NCBI RefSeq assembly: GCF_002920615.1
Contig: NZ_PQSU01000018.1
Coordinates: 1-64,000, forward strand
Source of the DNA: Streptomyces sp. Ru62
GTDB lineage: Bacteria; Actinomycetota; Actinomycetes; Streptomycetales; Streptomycetaceae
Direction of reading: 5' to 3'
Length of the DNA stretch: 64,000 nt
Shown: positions 17,188 to 25,739 of the stretch, in pieces
Layout: every line of letters starts with the position of its first letter
Position numbering within the stretch: position 1 is the stretch's first letter
Made by a program: the position numbers and the translations under genes
The notes under the pieces: generated by a model
Told to the model about the DNA's origin: nothing
The model's input: the letters and a program-made list of their open reading frames with translations, nothing else
Database searches by the model: none

Positions 17188-18828
17188 ATGACTGCCACCC
17201 TCGTTGCCAAGAACCTCGCCGCCGGACATGGCGACCGCTCCCTGTTCTCCGGGCTCGACCTGGTCGTCGCGCCCGGCGACGTGATCGGGCTGGTCGGTGC
17301 CAACGGCGCGGGAAAGTCGACCCTGCTGCGGATGCTCGCCGGACTCACCCCGCCCGAGCAGGGCGAACTCAGGCTGTCCCCGCCGGCCGCGACCGTCGGG
17401 CACCTGCCGCAGGAGCCGGAGCGCCGGCCGGGGGAGACCGTCCGGGAGTTCCTGGCCCGCCGCACCGGGGTCGCGGAGGCCCAGCGGGCCATGGACGAGG
17501 CCACCCAGGCGCTGGTCGACGGCGCGCCCGGTGCCGACGACGCCTACGCCGCCGCCCTGGAGCGGTGGCTCGGTCTGGGCGGCGCCGACCTGGAGGAGCG
17601 CGCGGAGGAGGTCGCCGACTCCCTCGGCCTGGCCGTGGACCTGGACCAGCCGATGACCGCCCTGTCCGGCGGCCAGGCGGCCCGCGCCGGCCTCGCCTCC
17701 CTGCTGCTGTCCCGCTACGACGTCTTCCTGCTGGACGAGCCCACCAACGACCTGGACCTCGACGGCCTGGAGCGACTGGAACGGTTCGTCACCGGACTGC
17801 GCGCGGGCACGGTCGTCGTCAGTCACGACCGCGAGTTCCTCACCCGCACGGTCACCAAGGTGCTCGAACTCGACCTCGCCCAGCGGCAGATCAACCTCTA
17901 CGGCGGCGGTTACGACGCCTACCTGGAGGAGCGGGAGGTGGCCCGCCGGCACGCCCGCGAGGAGTACGAGGAGTACGCCGACAAGAAGGCGGCGCTGCAG
18001 GACCGCGCCCAGATGCAGCGCGCCTGGATGGACAAGGGCGTGAAGAACGCCCGTCGCAAGGCCGGCAACGACAACGACAAGATCGGCCGCAAGTTCCGCA
18101 GCGAGGCCAGCGAGAAGCAGGCCGCCAAGGCCCGGCAGACCCAGCGCATGATCGAGCGCCTGGACGTGGTGGAGGAGCCGCGCAAGGAGTGGGAGCTGCG
18201 GATGGAGATCGCGTCCGCGCCGCGCTCGGGCGCGGTGGTGGCGACGCTGCGGGACGCCGAGGTCCGGCGCGGCGACTTCACCTTCGGCCCGGTCTCGCTG
18301 CAGATCGACTGGGCGGACCGGATCGCGGTGACGGGGGCCAACGGATCAGGGAAGTCCACGCTGCTCGGCGCGCTGCTGGGCCGCGTCCCGCTCGACTCCG
18401 GGCATGCGGCCCTCGGCTCCGGTGTCCTGGTCGGCGAGGTCGACCAGGCCCGGGGGCTGTTCCACGGCCCCGAGACCCTGCTCGACGCCTTCTGCGCCGC
18501 CGTCCCCGACACCGAACCGGCGGAGGTCCGCACCCTCCTGGCCAAGTTCGGCCTGAAGTCCGGCCATGTGCTGCGCCCGGCCGCCACCCTCTCCCCGGGC
18601 GAACGCACCCGCGCCGCGCTCGCCCTGCTCCAGGGCCGGGGCGTCAACCTCCTCGTCCTGGACGAGCCGACGAACCACCTCGACCTGCCGGCCATCGAAC
18701 AGCTGGAGTCGGCCCTGGACGGCTACACCGGCACCCTCCTGCTGGTCACCCACGACCGGCGCATGCTGGACGCGGTCCGGGTGACCCGCCGCCTGGAGGT
18801 CGCCGCCGGCAAGGTGACGGAACGCTAG
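17188..18828 (+). CDS. ABC-F family ATP-binding protein
   Basis: A 546-residue cytosolic protein with two ABC domains and no membrane helices. Domain 1: Walker A GANGAGKST, signature LSGGQAARAGLA, Walker B VFLLDEPTNDLD. Domain 2: GANGSGKST, LSPGERTRAALA, LVLDEPTNHLD. Between them is a charged helical linker of about 80 residues (KNARRKAGNDNDKIGRKFRS), the P-site tRNA interaction motif region of ABC-F proteins. These act on ribosomes as translation factors or antibiotic-protection proteins. TAGGAT at 17172-17177 lies only 10 bases before the ATG, so the transcript may be almost leaderless. Confidence 0.88.
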   Translation: MTATLVAKNLAAGHGDRSLFSGLDLVVAPGDVIGLVGANGAGKSTLLRMLAGLTPPEQGELRLSPPAATVGHLPQEPERRPGETVREFLARRTGVAEAQRAMDEATQALVDGAPGADDAYAAALERWLGLGGADLEERAEEVADSLGLAVDLDQPMTALSGGQAARAGLASLLLSRYDVFLLDEPTNDLDLDGLERLERFVTGLRAGTVVVSHDREFLTRTVTKVLELDLAQRQINLYGGGYDAYLEEREVARRHAREEYEEYADKKAALQDRAQMQRAWMDKGVKNARRKAGNDNDKIGRKFRSEASEKQAAKARQTQRMIERLDVVEEPRKEWELRMEIASAPRSGAVVATLRDAEVRRGDFTFGPVSLQIDWADRIAVTGANGSGKSTLLGALLGRVPLDSGHAALGSGVLVGEVDQARGLFHGPETLLDAFCAAVPDTEPAEVRTLLAKFGLKSGHVLRPAATLSPGERTRAALALLQGRGVNLLVLDEPTNHLDLPAIEQLESALDGYTGTLLLVTHDRRMLDAVRVTRRLEVAAGKVTER

Positions 18829-19036
18829 GGCCTGTCCGGCCGTTCCGGACTGCCTCGCGACGCCGTGCACGCTCCGCCACTGCCTGAACGGCGTGGGAGG
18901 TGCCCCCACTCGCCGCACCGGCTCGGGATCCGTACGTCCAGTACAGGGCCTGGGCCGGCACTCCCCGCGCCTTCGGCCGGGCGACCCCCAGAGCAGGCGC
19001 CTGACGTCGCGCGGCGTCGGCCCTGGTACCCGGGGC

Positions 19037-19066
19037 GGGACCGGGCGGCTCGGCTCGCCCGGTCCC
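19037..19066. terminator. Terminator between convergent ABC-F and tex genes
   Basis: GGGACCGGGC at 19037-19046 pairs perfectly with 19057-19066 over a 10-base loop, eleven bases from the tex stop. The remaining 200 or so bases upstream toward the ABC-F gene hold no gene. They include a small GTGGG...CCCAC hairpin near 18893-18908. Confidence 0.65.
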
Positions 19067-19076
19067 GGCCCGCCCG

Positions 19077-21458
19077 TCAGCGTTTCTTCGGGTCCAGCAG
19101 GCCCGCGCGGCGCAGCGCGTCAGCCATCGCGCTGTTGGCCGGTGCCGGGGCCTGCCGGCCGCCGCGGTCGCCGCCGCCGCGGCCCTGCCGCTGGCCGCCG
19201 CCCTGCCGCTGCTGCGGCGGACGGGCACCGCCGCGCTGCTGCCGGCCGCCACCCTGGCTCTGCGGGGCGGCCTCGTCGTCCAGGCGCAGTGTCAGCGCGA
19301 TCCGCTTGCGCGGGATGTCGACGTCCAGCACCTTCACCTTGACGATGTCGCCGGGCTTGACGACATCGCGCGGGTCCTTGACGAACGACTTCGACATCGC
19401 TGACACATGCACCAGTCCGTCCTGGTGGACACCGACGTCCACGAACGCGCCGAAGGCGGCCACGTTGGTGACCACGCCCTCCAGGACCATCCCGGCGGAC
19501 AGGTCGGAGATCTTCTCGACGCCCTCCTTGAAGGTGGCCGTCTTGAACGCGGGCCGAGGGTCGCGGCCCGGCTTCTCCAGCTCCTTGAGGATGTCGGTGA
19601 CCGTCGGCAGACCGAAGGTGTCGTCCACGAAGTCGGCCGGCCGCAGCGAGCGCAGCACGCCGGTGTTGCCGATGAGGGACGCCACCTCCTGACCCGTGGT
19701 CTTCACCATGCGGCGCACCACCGGATACGCCTCGGGGTGCACGCTGGAGGCGTCCAGCGGGTCCTCGCCGCCGCGGATGCGCAGGAAGCCCGCGCACTGC
19801 TCGTACGCCTTGGGACCGAGCCGCGCCACCTTCTTCAGCTCGGCACGGGACGTGAAGGGGCCGTTCTTGTCCCGGTGCGCGACGATGTTCTCCGCCAGGC
19901 CGGACGAGATGCCCGACACCCGTGCGAGGAGTGGCACCGACGCCGTGTTGACGTCGACGCCGACGCCGTTCACACAGTCCTCCACGACCGCGTCCAGTGA
20001 CCGGGACAGCTTCACCTCGGACAGGTCGTGCTGGTACTGGCCGACGCCGATCGACTTCGGGTCGATCTTCACCAGCTCGGCCAGCGGGTCCTGGAGCCGG
20101 CGGGCGATGGAGACCGCGCCGCGCAGCGACACGTCCATGTCCGGCAGCTCCTGCGAGGCGTAGCTCGACGCGGAGTACACCGACGCGCCCGCCTCGGACA
20201 CCATCACCTTGGTGAGCTTCAGCTCCGGGTGCCTGGTGACGAGTTCACCGGCGAGCTTGTCGGTCTCGCGGGACGCCGTGCCGTTGCCGATCGCGATCAG
20301 CTCGACCGCGTGCTCCTTCGCGAGCCGCGCCAGCTTGGCGAGCGCCTCGTCCCACCTGTTGGCCGGGACGTGCGGGTAGATCACGTCCGTGGCGACGACC
20401 TTGCCGGTCGCGTCGACCACGGCGACCTTCACGCCCGTGCGGAAACCGGGGTCCAGGCCGAGCGTCGCACGGGTGCCGGCCGGGGCGGCCAGCAGCAGGT
20501 CCCGCAGATTGGCCGCGAACACGTTGACCGCCTCGTCCTCGGCGGCCGTCCGTAGCCGGAGGCGCAGGTCGATCCCGAGGTGGACCAGGACACGGGTGCG
20601 CCAGGCCCAGCGGACCGTGTCCGTCAGCCACTTGTCGGCGGGGCGGCCCCGGTCGGCGATCCCGAACCTCGACGCGATGATGCCCTCGTACGAGGACGGG
20701 CCCTCCGTGGCCTCCTCCGGCTCCAGGACGAGGTCCAGGACCTCCTCCTTCTCCCCGCGCAGCATCGCCAGGATCCGGTGCGAGGGCAGCTCGGTGAAGG
20801 GCTCGGCGAAGTCGAAGTAGTCGGCGAACTTGGCGCCCGCCTCCTCCTTGCCCTCCCGCACCTTCGCGGCCAGCCGCCCGCGCACCCACATGCGCTCGCG
20901 CAGCTCACCGATCAGGTCGGCGTCCTCGGAGAACCGCTCGGTGAGGATCGCCCGCGCGCCCTCCAGGGCGGCCTGCGGGTCGGCGACGCCCTTGTCGGCG
21001 TCCACGAACGCGGCGGCGGCCGCCAGCGGTTCGACCGTCGGGTCGCCCAGCAGCCCCTCCGCGAGCGGCTCCAGGCCCGCCTCGCGCGCGATCTGCGCCT
21101 TGGTGCGCCGCTTGGGCTTGTAGGGGAGGTAGATGTCCTCCAGACGCGCCTTCGTCTCGGCGCCGCGGATCCGCGCCTCAAGCTCCTCGGTGAGCTTGCC
21201 CTGCTCCCGCACCGACTCCAGGATCGCGGTCCGCCGCTCCTCCAGCTCCCGCAGGTAGCGCAGCCGCTCCTCGATGGTGCGCAGCTGCGCGTCGTCGAGC
21301 ATCTCGGTCGCTTCCTTGCGGTAGCGAGCGATGAAGGGCACGGTCGAACCGCCGTCGAGCAGTTCCACCGCGGCCTTCACCTGCCGCTCCCGTACGCCGA
21401 GCTCCTCGGCGATCCTGCCTTCGATGGACCCTGCTCCGAGGGACCCGGGTGTCGTCAC
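19077..21458 (-). CDS. tex: Tex family S1 RNA-binding transcription accessory protein
   Basis: A 793-residue protein of the Tex/Spt6-like family. In order: helical N-terminal Tex domain (SIEGRIAEELGVRERQVKAA, and VPFIARYRKEAT), a YqgF/RuvX-like domain with LGLDPGFRTGVKVAVVD, helix-hairpin-helix repeats (GVGVDVNTASVPLLARVSG), and an S1 domain (GMVLEGVVTNVAAFGAFVDV, ending GDIVKVKVLDVD). A tail of about 50 residues rich in Gly, Arg and Gln probably adds RNA affinity. The GTG start giving VTTPGSLGAG was chosen at the family N-terminus. Confidence 0.93.
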   Translation of the reverse strand: MTTPGSLGAGSIEGRIAEELGVRERQVKAAVELLDGGSTVPFIARYRKEATEMLDDAQLRTIEERLRYLRELEERRTAILESVREQGKLTEELEARIRGAETKARLEDIYLPYKPKRRTKAQIAREAGLEPLAEGLLGDPTVEPLAAAAAFVDADKGVADPQAALEGARAILTERFSEDADLIGELRERMWVRGRLAAKVREGKEEAGAKFADYFDFAEPFTELPSHRILAMLRGEKEEVLDLVLEPEEATEGPSSYEGIIASRFGIADRGRPADKWLTDTVRWAWRTRVLVHLGIDLRLRLRTAAEDEAVNVFAANLRDLLLAAPAGTRATLGLDPGFRTGVKVAVVDATGKVVATDVIYPHVPANRWDEALAKLARLAKEHAVELIAIGNGTASRETDKLAGELVTRHPELKLTKVMVSEAGASVYSASSYASQELPDMDVSLRGAVSIARRLQDPLAELVKIDPKSIGVGQYQHDLSEVKLSRSLDAVVEDCVNGVGVDVNTASVPLLARVSGISSGLAENIVAHRDKNGPFTSRAELKKVARLGPKAYEQCAGFLRIRGGEDPLDASSVHPEAYPVVRRMVKTTGQEVASLIGNTGVLRSLRPADFVDDTFGLPTVTDILKELEKPGRDPRPAFKTATFKEGVEKISDLSAGMVLEGVVTNVAAFGAFVDVGVHQDGLVHVSAMSKSFVKDPRDVVKPGDIVKVKVLDVDIPRKRIALTLRLDDEAAPQSQGGGRQQRGGARPPQQRQGGGQRQGRGGGDRGGRQAPAPANSAMADALRRAGLLDPKKR

Positions 21459-21560
21459 GATCCCGTACCGCCTTCTCCACTGAGGTTGCGCGGCAATTGT
21501 GGCAGGTGACACCGACAACCGGGGATCAGGGCGGCTCCCGGCGGGGCGCCGGTCCCGGCG

Positions 21561-21692
21561 TCAGGCCCGGCTCCCCCGCGCGGAGGACGAAGCTCCGCCG
21601 AACAACCGGGCGAGCGCCCGGAACGGCAGCGTGACCACCGTGGCGATGGCGCCGCCGATCTGCCGCAGTACGTCTGCGATGGCACGGAACAC
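21561..21692 (-). CDS. LPFR-domain small protein (43 aa)
   Basis: A 43-residue peptide starting at GTG with an excellent ribosome site (AGGAAAGGAG at 21701-21710). The chain opens MFRAIADVLRQIGGAIATVV and continues TLPFRALARLFGG, then a Ser/Arg tail. It is one amphipathic or membrane-seeking helix followed by the LPFR motif. I recognise this as the small LPFR family common in Streptomyces, whose function is unknown. It lies between tex and the GlxA-type regulator gene and is too short for most gene finders. Confidence 0.65.
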   Translation of the reverse strand: MFRAIADVLRQIGGAIATVVTLPFRALARLFGGASSSARGSRA

Positions 21693-21838
21693 GGAACGAT
21701 CTCCTTTCCTCGTGGGCTCTCGTCACCACGGGTACCTCCCGACGGCGCGGGAAACCCCCGCGGACCGGGAAGCCGATGGCAGAAAAGGTGGGAAATCCGT
21801 CGTTGCTGCCGCGCGCGGGGCCACCCAGAATCGAGGTC

Positions 21839-22798
21839 ATGACGCAGCGAACCGTCCTCGTCACCGTCTTCGACGGCGTGCAGAGCCTCGATGTCACCGG
21901 CCCCATGGAGGTCTTCACCGGCGCGGAGAGGCACACCCCGGGCTCGTACCGGATCCGCACGGCCTCCGTGGACGGCGGGCCGGTGCGCACCTCCAGCGGG
22001 CTGACCGTCGTACCGGACGCGTCCCTGGCGGACACGGCCGGTCCGCACACCCTGCTGGTCCCCGGCGGGGAGGGCACCCGGGACCCCGACCCCCGGCTGG
22101 TGGAGTGGCTGCGCGCACACGGCCCGCGGGCTCCGCGCCTGGTCTCCGTGTGCACCGGCGCGATCCCGCTGGCGCGGGCCGGACTCCTGGACGGCCGGCG
22201 CGTCACGACACACTGGGCGTACTGCGACAAGCTCGCCCGTGACCACCCCGCCGTCCGGGTCGACCCCGACCCGATCTTCGTCCGGGACGGACACGTGGCC
22301 ACCTCCGCCGGGGTCACCGCGGGCATCGACCTCGCCCTGGCGCTGGTGGAGGAGGACCTGGGCCGGCAGGTGGCGCTGACCGTCGCCCGCCACCTCGTGG
22401 TGTTCCTGCGCAGGCCGGGCAACCAGGCCCAGTTCAGCGCCCAGCTGGCCGTTCAGACGGCGCGCCGGGAACCCCTCCGGGACGTCCAGCAGTGGATCAG
22501 CGAACACCCGGACGGCGACCTCGGCGTCGAGGCGCTGGCCGCCCGCGCGGCCCTCTCCCCGCGCCACTTCGCCCGCGCCTTCCAGGCGGAGACCGGCATG
22601 ACACCGGGCCGGTACGTCGACCGGGTCCGCGTCGAACACGCGCGCCGCCTGCTGGAGGACACCACCGACGGCATCGAACAGGTCGCCCGCGCCAGCGGCT
22701 ACGGCACACCGGAGGCCATGCGCCGCGCCTTCCTGCGCACCCTGGGCGCGTCTCCGGCCGAGTACCGCCGCCGCTTCCGCCCCGCCCCCGTCGCCTGA
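21839..22798 (+). CDS. GlxA family transcriptional regulator (DJ-1/PfpI plus AraC domains)
   Basis: A 319-residue regulator. Residues 1-185 form a DJ-1/PfpI domain (VLVTVFDGVQSLDVTGPMEV, VPGGEGTRDPDP, and the nucleophile-elbow-like VSVCTGAIPLARAGLL). The last 100 residues carry two AraC helix-turn-helix units (LGVEALAARAALSPRHFAR and IEQVARASGYGTPEAMRRAF). Such proteins respond to small nitrogen compounds in some bacteria, but the effector here is unknown. The gene is 36 bases upstream of a stand-alone DJ-1/PfpI enzyme that it may control. Confidence 0.88.
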   Translation: MTQRTVLVTVFDGVQSLDVTGPMEVFTGAERHTPGSYRIRTASVDGGPVRTSSGLTVVPDASLADTAGPHTLLVPGGEGTRDPDPRLVEWLRAHGPRAPRLVSVCTGAIPLARAGLLDGRRVTTHWAYCDKLARDHPAVRVDPDPIFVRDGHVATSAGVTAGIDLALALVEEDLGRQVALTVARHLVVFLRRPGNQAQFSAQLAVQTARREPLRDVQQWISEHPDGDLGVEALAARAALSPRHFARAFQAETGMTPGRYVDRVRVEHARRLLEDTTDGIEQVARASGYGTPEAMRRAFLRTLGASPAEYRRRFRPAPVA

Positions 22799-22834
22799 CG
22801 GACCCTCACCACTCGCACGAGACAAGGGAATCCC

Positions 22835-23470
22835 ATGCAGATCGCCATCGTGCTCTACGACCGCTTCACCGCCCTGGACGCCGTCGGCCCCTACGAGACC
22901 CTCGGCCGGCTCCCCGACTCCGAGACCGTGTTCATCGCCGAGCGCACCGGACCCGTGCGCACCGACACCGGGAACCTGGCGCTCACCGCCGACCGGACCC
23001 TCGCCGACGTGCCGTCCCCGGACATCGTGATCGTGCCGGGCGGCCCCGGCCAGAGCGAGCAGATGGAGAACACCGCCCTGCTGGACTGGCTGCGCGCGGC
23101 GGACGCCACCAGCACCTGGACCACCTCGGTGTGCACGGGCTCGCTGCTGCTGGCCGCCGCCGGGCTGCTGCGCGGCCGCCGTGCCACCTCGCACTGGCTC
23201 GCGCTGGACCTGCTGCGCGGCTTCGGGGCCGAGCCGACGGGGGAGCGGGTGGTCGTGGACGGCAAGTACGTCACCGCGGCGGGCGTGTCGTCCGGCATCG
23301 ACATGGGCTTGACCCTCCTCGGCACCATCGCCGGCGACGAACAGGCCCAGTCCGTCCAGCTGCTGACCGAGTACGACCCCCAGCCGCCGTACGACGCCGG
23401 TTCACCGCAGAAGGCGCCCGCGCACCTCGTCGAGAAGTGGCGTGCCGCGAGCCGCTTCATCCTGACGTAG
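22835..23470 (+). CDS. DJ-1/PfpI family protein, isonitrile-hydratase-like
   Basis: A 211-residue single-domain protein. IAIVLYDRFTALDAVGPYET opens the fold; IVIVPGGPGQSEQMEN and TTSVCTGSLLLAAAGLLRGR carry the nucleophilic Cys near residue 97, with SHW shortly after. The architecture and Cys context resemble isonitrile hydratase and related amidotransferase-like enzymes. The substrate cannot be assigned. Start ATG 22835 follows AAGGGAA. It forms a two-gene unit with the preceding GlxA-type regulator, and its end overlaps the convergent enoyl-CoA hydratase gene by 14 bases. Confidence 0.82.
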   Translation: MQIAIVLYDRFTALDAVGPYETLGRLPDSETVFIAERTGPVRTDTGNLALTADRTLADVPSPDIVIVPGGPGQSEQMENTALLDWLRAADATSTWTTSVCTGSLLLAAAGLLRGRRATSHWLALDLLRGFGAEPTGERVVVDGKYVTAAGVSSGIDMGLTLLGTIAGDEQAQSVQLLTEYDPQPPYDAGSPQKAPAHLVEKWRAASRFILT

Positions 23471-24212
23471 ACACGCTCCAGGTGAAGCGCGGCTGCCGGC
23501 GCTCCAGGAACGCGGCGACTCCCTCCGCCACATCGCCGCTGCCGCGCGCCTGGGCGGCCCAGTGGGCGTCACGGTCGGTGCGGCCGGCGGCGAACTCCTT
23601 GGCGGCGGCCTGGGTGAGCTGCGAACGGGACACCAGGACCCGGGTCAGCTCCGCCACCCGCTTGTCCAGTTCCCCCTCGGGCAGCACCTCGTCCACCAGG
23701 CCGGTGCGCAGCGCCCGCCCGGCGTCGATCAACTCGGCCGTGAAGAGCAGGTACTTGGCCGTGGCCGGGCCGACCAGGGACACCAGCCGACGGGTGGAGG
23801 AGGCCGGGTAGACGATCCCGAGCCGGGCCGGCGTCACCCCGAACAGCGCTCCCTCCTCCGCCAGCCGCAGGTCACAGGCCGCCGCGAGCTGCGCCCCGCC
23901 GCCCACGCAGTGGCCGCGCACCGCGGCCACGGTCGGCTTGGGGAACGCGGCCAGGACCTCCTCGGCGGCCACCGCGAGGGTCTGCGCCTCCTCCGGCGCG
24001 TCCCGGAGCGTGGAGATGTCGGCACCCGCGCAGAAGGTGCCGCCCTCACCGGTGAGCACCAGCGCGCGGACCCCGGGGTCACGGGCCAGCGCGTCCAGCA
24101 GCGGGGGCAGGGCCCGCCACATCGCCGTCGTCATGGCGTTGCGCTTGGCGGGATGACGGATCACCACGGTGGCGACGGAGTCGGTGACCTGATGGGACAG
24201 CTGGGGCTCCAT
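23457..24212 (-). CDS. Enoyl-CoA hydratase/isomerase family protein
   Basis: A 251-residue crotonase-fold protein. The oxyanion-hole segments FCAGADISTLRDAPEE (near residue 62) and VRGHCVGGGAQLAAACDLRL (near residue 100) are clear, as is ALFGVTPARLGIVYPASSTR, where the usual catalytic Glu of PEV-type hydratases is replaced by a Thr-Pro context. Hydration activity is therefore less certain than for the FadB domain. Isomerase, thioesterase or dehalogenase-like chemistry is possible. It is monocistronic and convergent with the DJ-1 gene. Confidence 0.82.
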   Translation of the reverse strand: MEPQLSHQVTDSVATVVIRHPAKRNAMTTAMWRALPPLLDALARDPGVRALVLTGEGGTFCAGADISTLRDAPEEAQTLAVAAEEVLAAFPKPTVAAVRGHCVGGGAQLAAACDLRLAEEGALFGVTPARLGIVYPASSTRRLVSLVGPATAKYLLFTAELIDAGRALRTGLVDEVLPEGELDKRVAELTRVLVSRSQLTQAAAKEFAAGRTDRDAHWAAQARGSGDVAEGVAAFLERRQPRFTWSVSTSG

Positions 24213-24424
24213 GCGGGGATCGTAGCGTCGGCCTCTGACAACCCGACTAGTTCGCGAACCGGCGTCCGGGGAGCAGGAACAGTCCCGACCGGGACCAGGT
24301 CATGCGGAGTCGGTCAGAAACCGCTCGATACCTGCCGACTTGTGTTCAGGCATCCGGACCGGAGCGGATCGTTACCAACACTCGACGTGTGGTGACAATC
24401 GAGCGCGAGGGTGGCGACCGGACG

Positions 24425-24919
24425 ATGGACAACCACGGGCGCGAGGACGGCCCGCGCCCAGCGGGGGGCGGGGACACGCCGCCGGATCCACTGCCGTACG
24501 AAGGTGTCTGGCGGTTCACCGCTGCCGCGGTGGACGCCTCGGTCCCGCAGGCCCGGCACGCGGTGCGGGACCTGCTGCTGCGCCAGGGGGTGCCGGTCTC
24601 CGACGACCTGGTGCACGGGCTGCTGCTGATCGTCTCCGAACTGGTCACCAACGCGGTCCGGCACGCCGCGCTGCTGTCGCCGGTGCTGGCCGTGGAGGTG
24701 GCCGTCGGAGCCGAGTGGGTGCGGGTGTCCGTGGAGGACAACCACCCCTACCGGCCGACGGCCCTGGAGGCCGACCACGGCCGGACCGGCGGCCGGGGGC
24801 TCCTCCTGGTCCGCGAGGTGGCGCGGGAGGCCGGCGGGGTGGTCGACGTGGAGCACACCGCGAGCGGCGGCAAGGTGATCTGGGCCGCCCTCCCGCTGAA
24901 GCCCCCCTCACTGCCGTAG
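24425..24919 (+). CDS. RsbW-like ATP-binding protein (anti-sigma factor / serine kinase family)
   Basis: A 164-residue stand-alone GHKL ATPase domain. The N box LLLIVSELVTNAVRHAA, the G1-like VRVSVEDNHPYRP and the G2-like GRTGGRGLLLVREVAREAG are intact. Streptomyces encodes dozens of these single-domain relatives of anti-sigma factors RsbW/SpoIIAB; partners are seldom known. I chose ATG 24425 (MDNHGREDGP) with GAGGGTGG before it. The frame is open 41 codons further upstream, but that sequence is promoter-like. No sigma factor or anti-anti-sigma gene is adjacent. Confidence 0.82.
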   Translation: MDNHGREDGPRPAGGGDTPPDPLPYEGVWRFTAAAVDASVPQARHAVRDLLLRQGVPVSDDLVHGLLLIVSELVTNAVRHAALLSPVLAVEVAVGAEWVRVSVEDNHPYRPTALEADHGRTGGRGLLLVREVAREAGGVVDVEHTASGGKVIWAALPLKPPSLP

Positions 24920-24942
24920 CGCTCGCCGGCCGCCCCCGCCGG

Positions 24943-24967
24943 CCACGGCGCCGCCGCACCGCCGTGG
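24943..24967. terminator. Terminator between convergent ATPase and idi genes
   Basis: CCACGGCG at 24943-24950 pairs with CGCCGTGG at 24960-24967 over a 9-base loop, just before the idi stop codon. Confidence 0.55.
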
Positions 24968-24970
24968 CGG

Positions 24971-25564
24971 CTACCAGCCGGCGGACGGGCCCGTCAGTTC
25001 CCTGATCGCCGGGCGGGCCGCGTCCAGGACGGTCATGAACCAGGCCGAGAACGGGTCCCGGGCGTGCCGCCCGGCCAGCTCCGCCGCCGTCACGAAGGTG
25101 GTCTGGGCGACCTCCTCCGGATCCGGCCCGAGCGGCGCCTGCACCAGGCCGACGAACAGATGGTTGAACTCCTGCTCCACCAGGCCGGAGGCGGGGTCCG
25201 GGTGGTTGTAACGGACCGTGCCGGCCTCCGCGAGCAGCGACGGCGACACGCCGAGCTCCTCGTACGTGCGCCGGGCCGCCGCCGCGAACGGCGCCTCCCC
25301 CGGGTACGGGTGACCGCAGCAGGTGTTGGACCACACACCGGGGGAGTGGTACTTGCCGAGCGCCCGCTGCTGGAGCAGCAGCCGGCCCTGCTCGTCGAAG
25401 AGGAACACCGAGAACGCCCGGTGCAGCTGCCCCGGCGGCTGATGGGCGGCGAGCTTCTCCGCCGTACCGATCGTCACACCCTTCTCGTCGACCAGTTCCA
25501 GCAAAATCGCCTCTGCGGTGCCCTCCGACGAGCTGTGCGTCGCGGTGGCAGGTGTGATCGGCAT
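24971..25564 (-). CDS. idi: Isopentenyl-diphosphate delta-isomerase, type I
   Basis: A 197-residue Nudix-fold enzyme that interconverts IPP and DMAPP, setting the starter supply for isoprenoids. The diagnostic segment GVWSNTCCGHPYPGE carries the active-site Cys and metal-binding His, and RRTYEELG is the Nudix helix. FSVFLFDEQGRLLLQQRA and VRYNHPDPASGLVEQEFNH (second catalytic Glu) are also present. Start MPITPATATH was chosen because GAAGGA lies at good spacing; an ATG six bases earlier is possible. It lies about 10 kb from the hopanoid operon, which it may supply. Confidence 0.92.
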   Translation of the reverse strand: MPITPATATHSSSEGTAEAILLELVDEKGVTIGTAEKLAAHQPPGQLHRAFSVFLFDEQGRLLLQQRALGKYHSPGVWSNTCCGHPYPGEAPFAAAARRTYEELGVSPSLLAEAGTVRYNHPDPASGLVEQEFNHLFVGLVQAPLGPDPEEVAQTTFVTAAELAGRHARDPFSAWFMTVLDAARPAIRELTGPSAGW

Positions 25565-25739
25565 ACCCATCCTTCGCCTCGGTCTTCGCACCCCAAGTCT
25601 GCCGTACGAATCCGGCACTCCCGGCACGTCCGCACGTCCGCGCGCGGCGCGGCACCGGGAGCCGGACCCGGTAGATCATCGTGCCCGCAGCCGGCCGCGG
25701 GGAACCGTCCGGGGGTGCGCCGAACGGCAGTGCGCACGG

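Noticed and set aside
18829..19036. Possible small gene between the ABC-F and tex genes
   Set aside because: Open frames here lack ribosome sites and family resemblance; the sequence resembles GC-rich intergenic repeat material with a small GTGGG/CCCAC hairpin.
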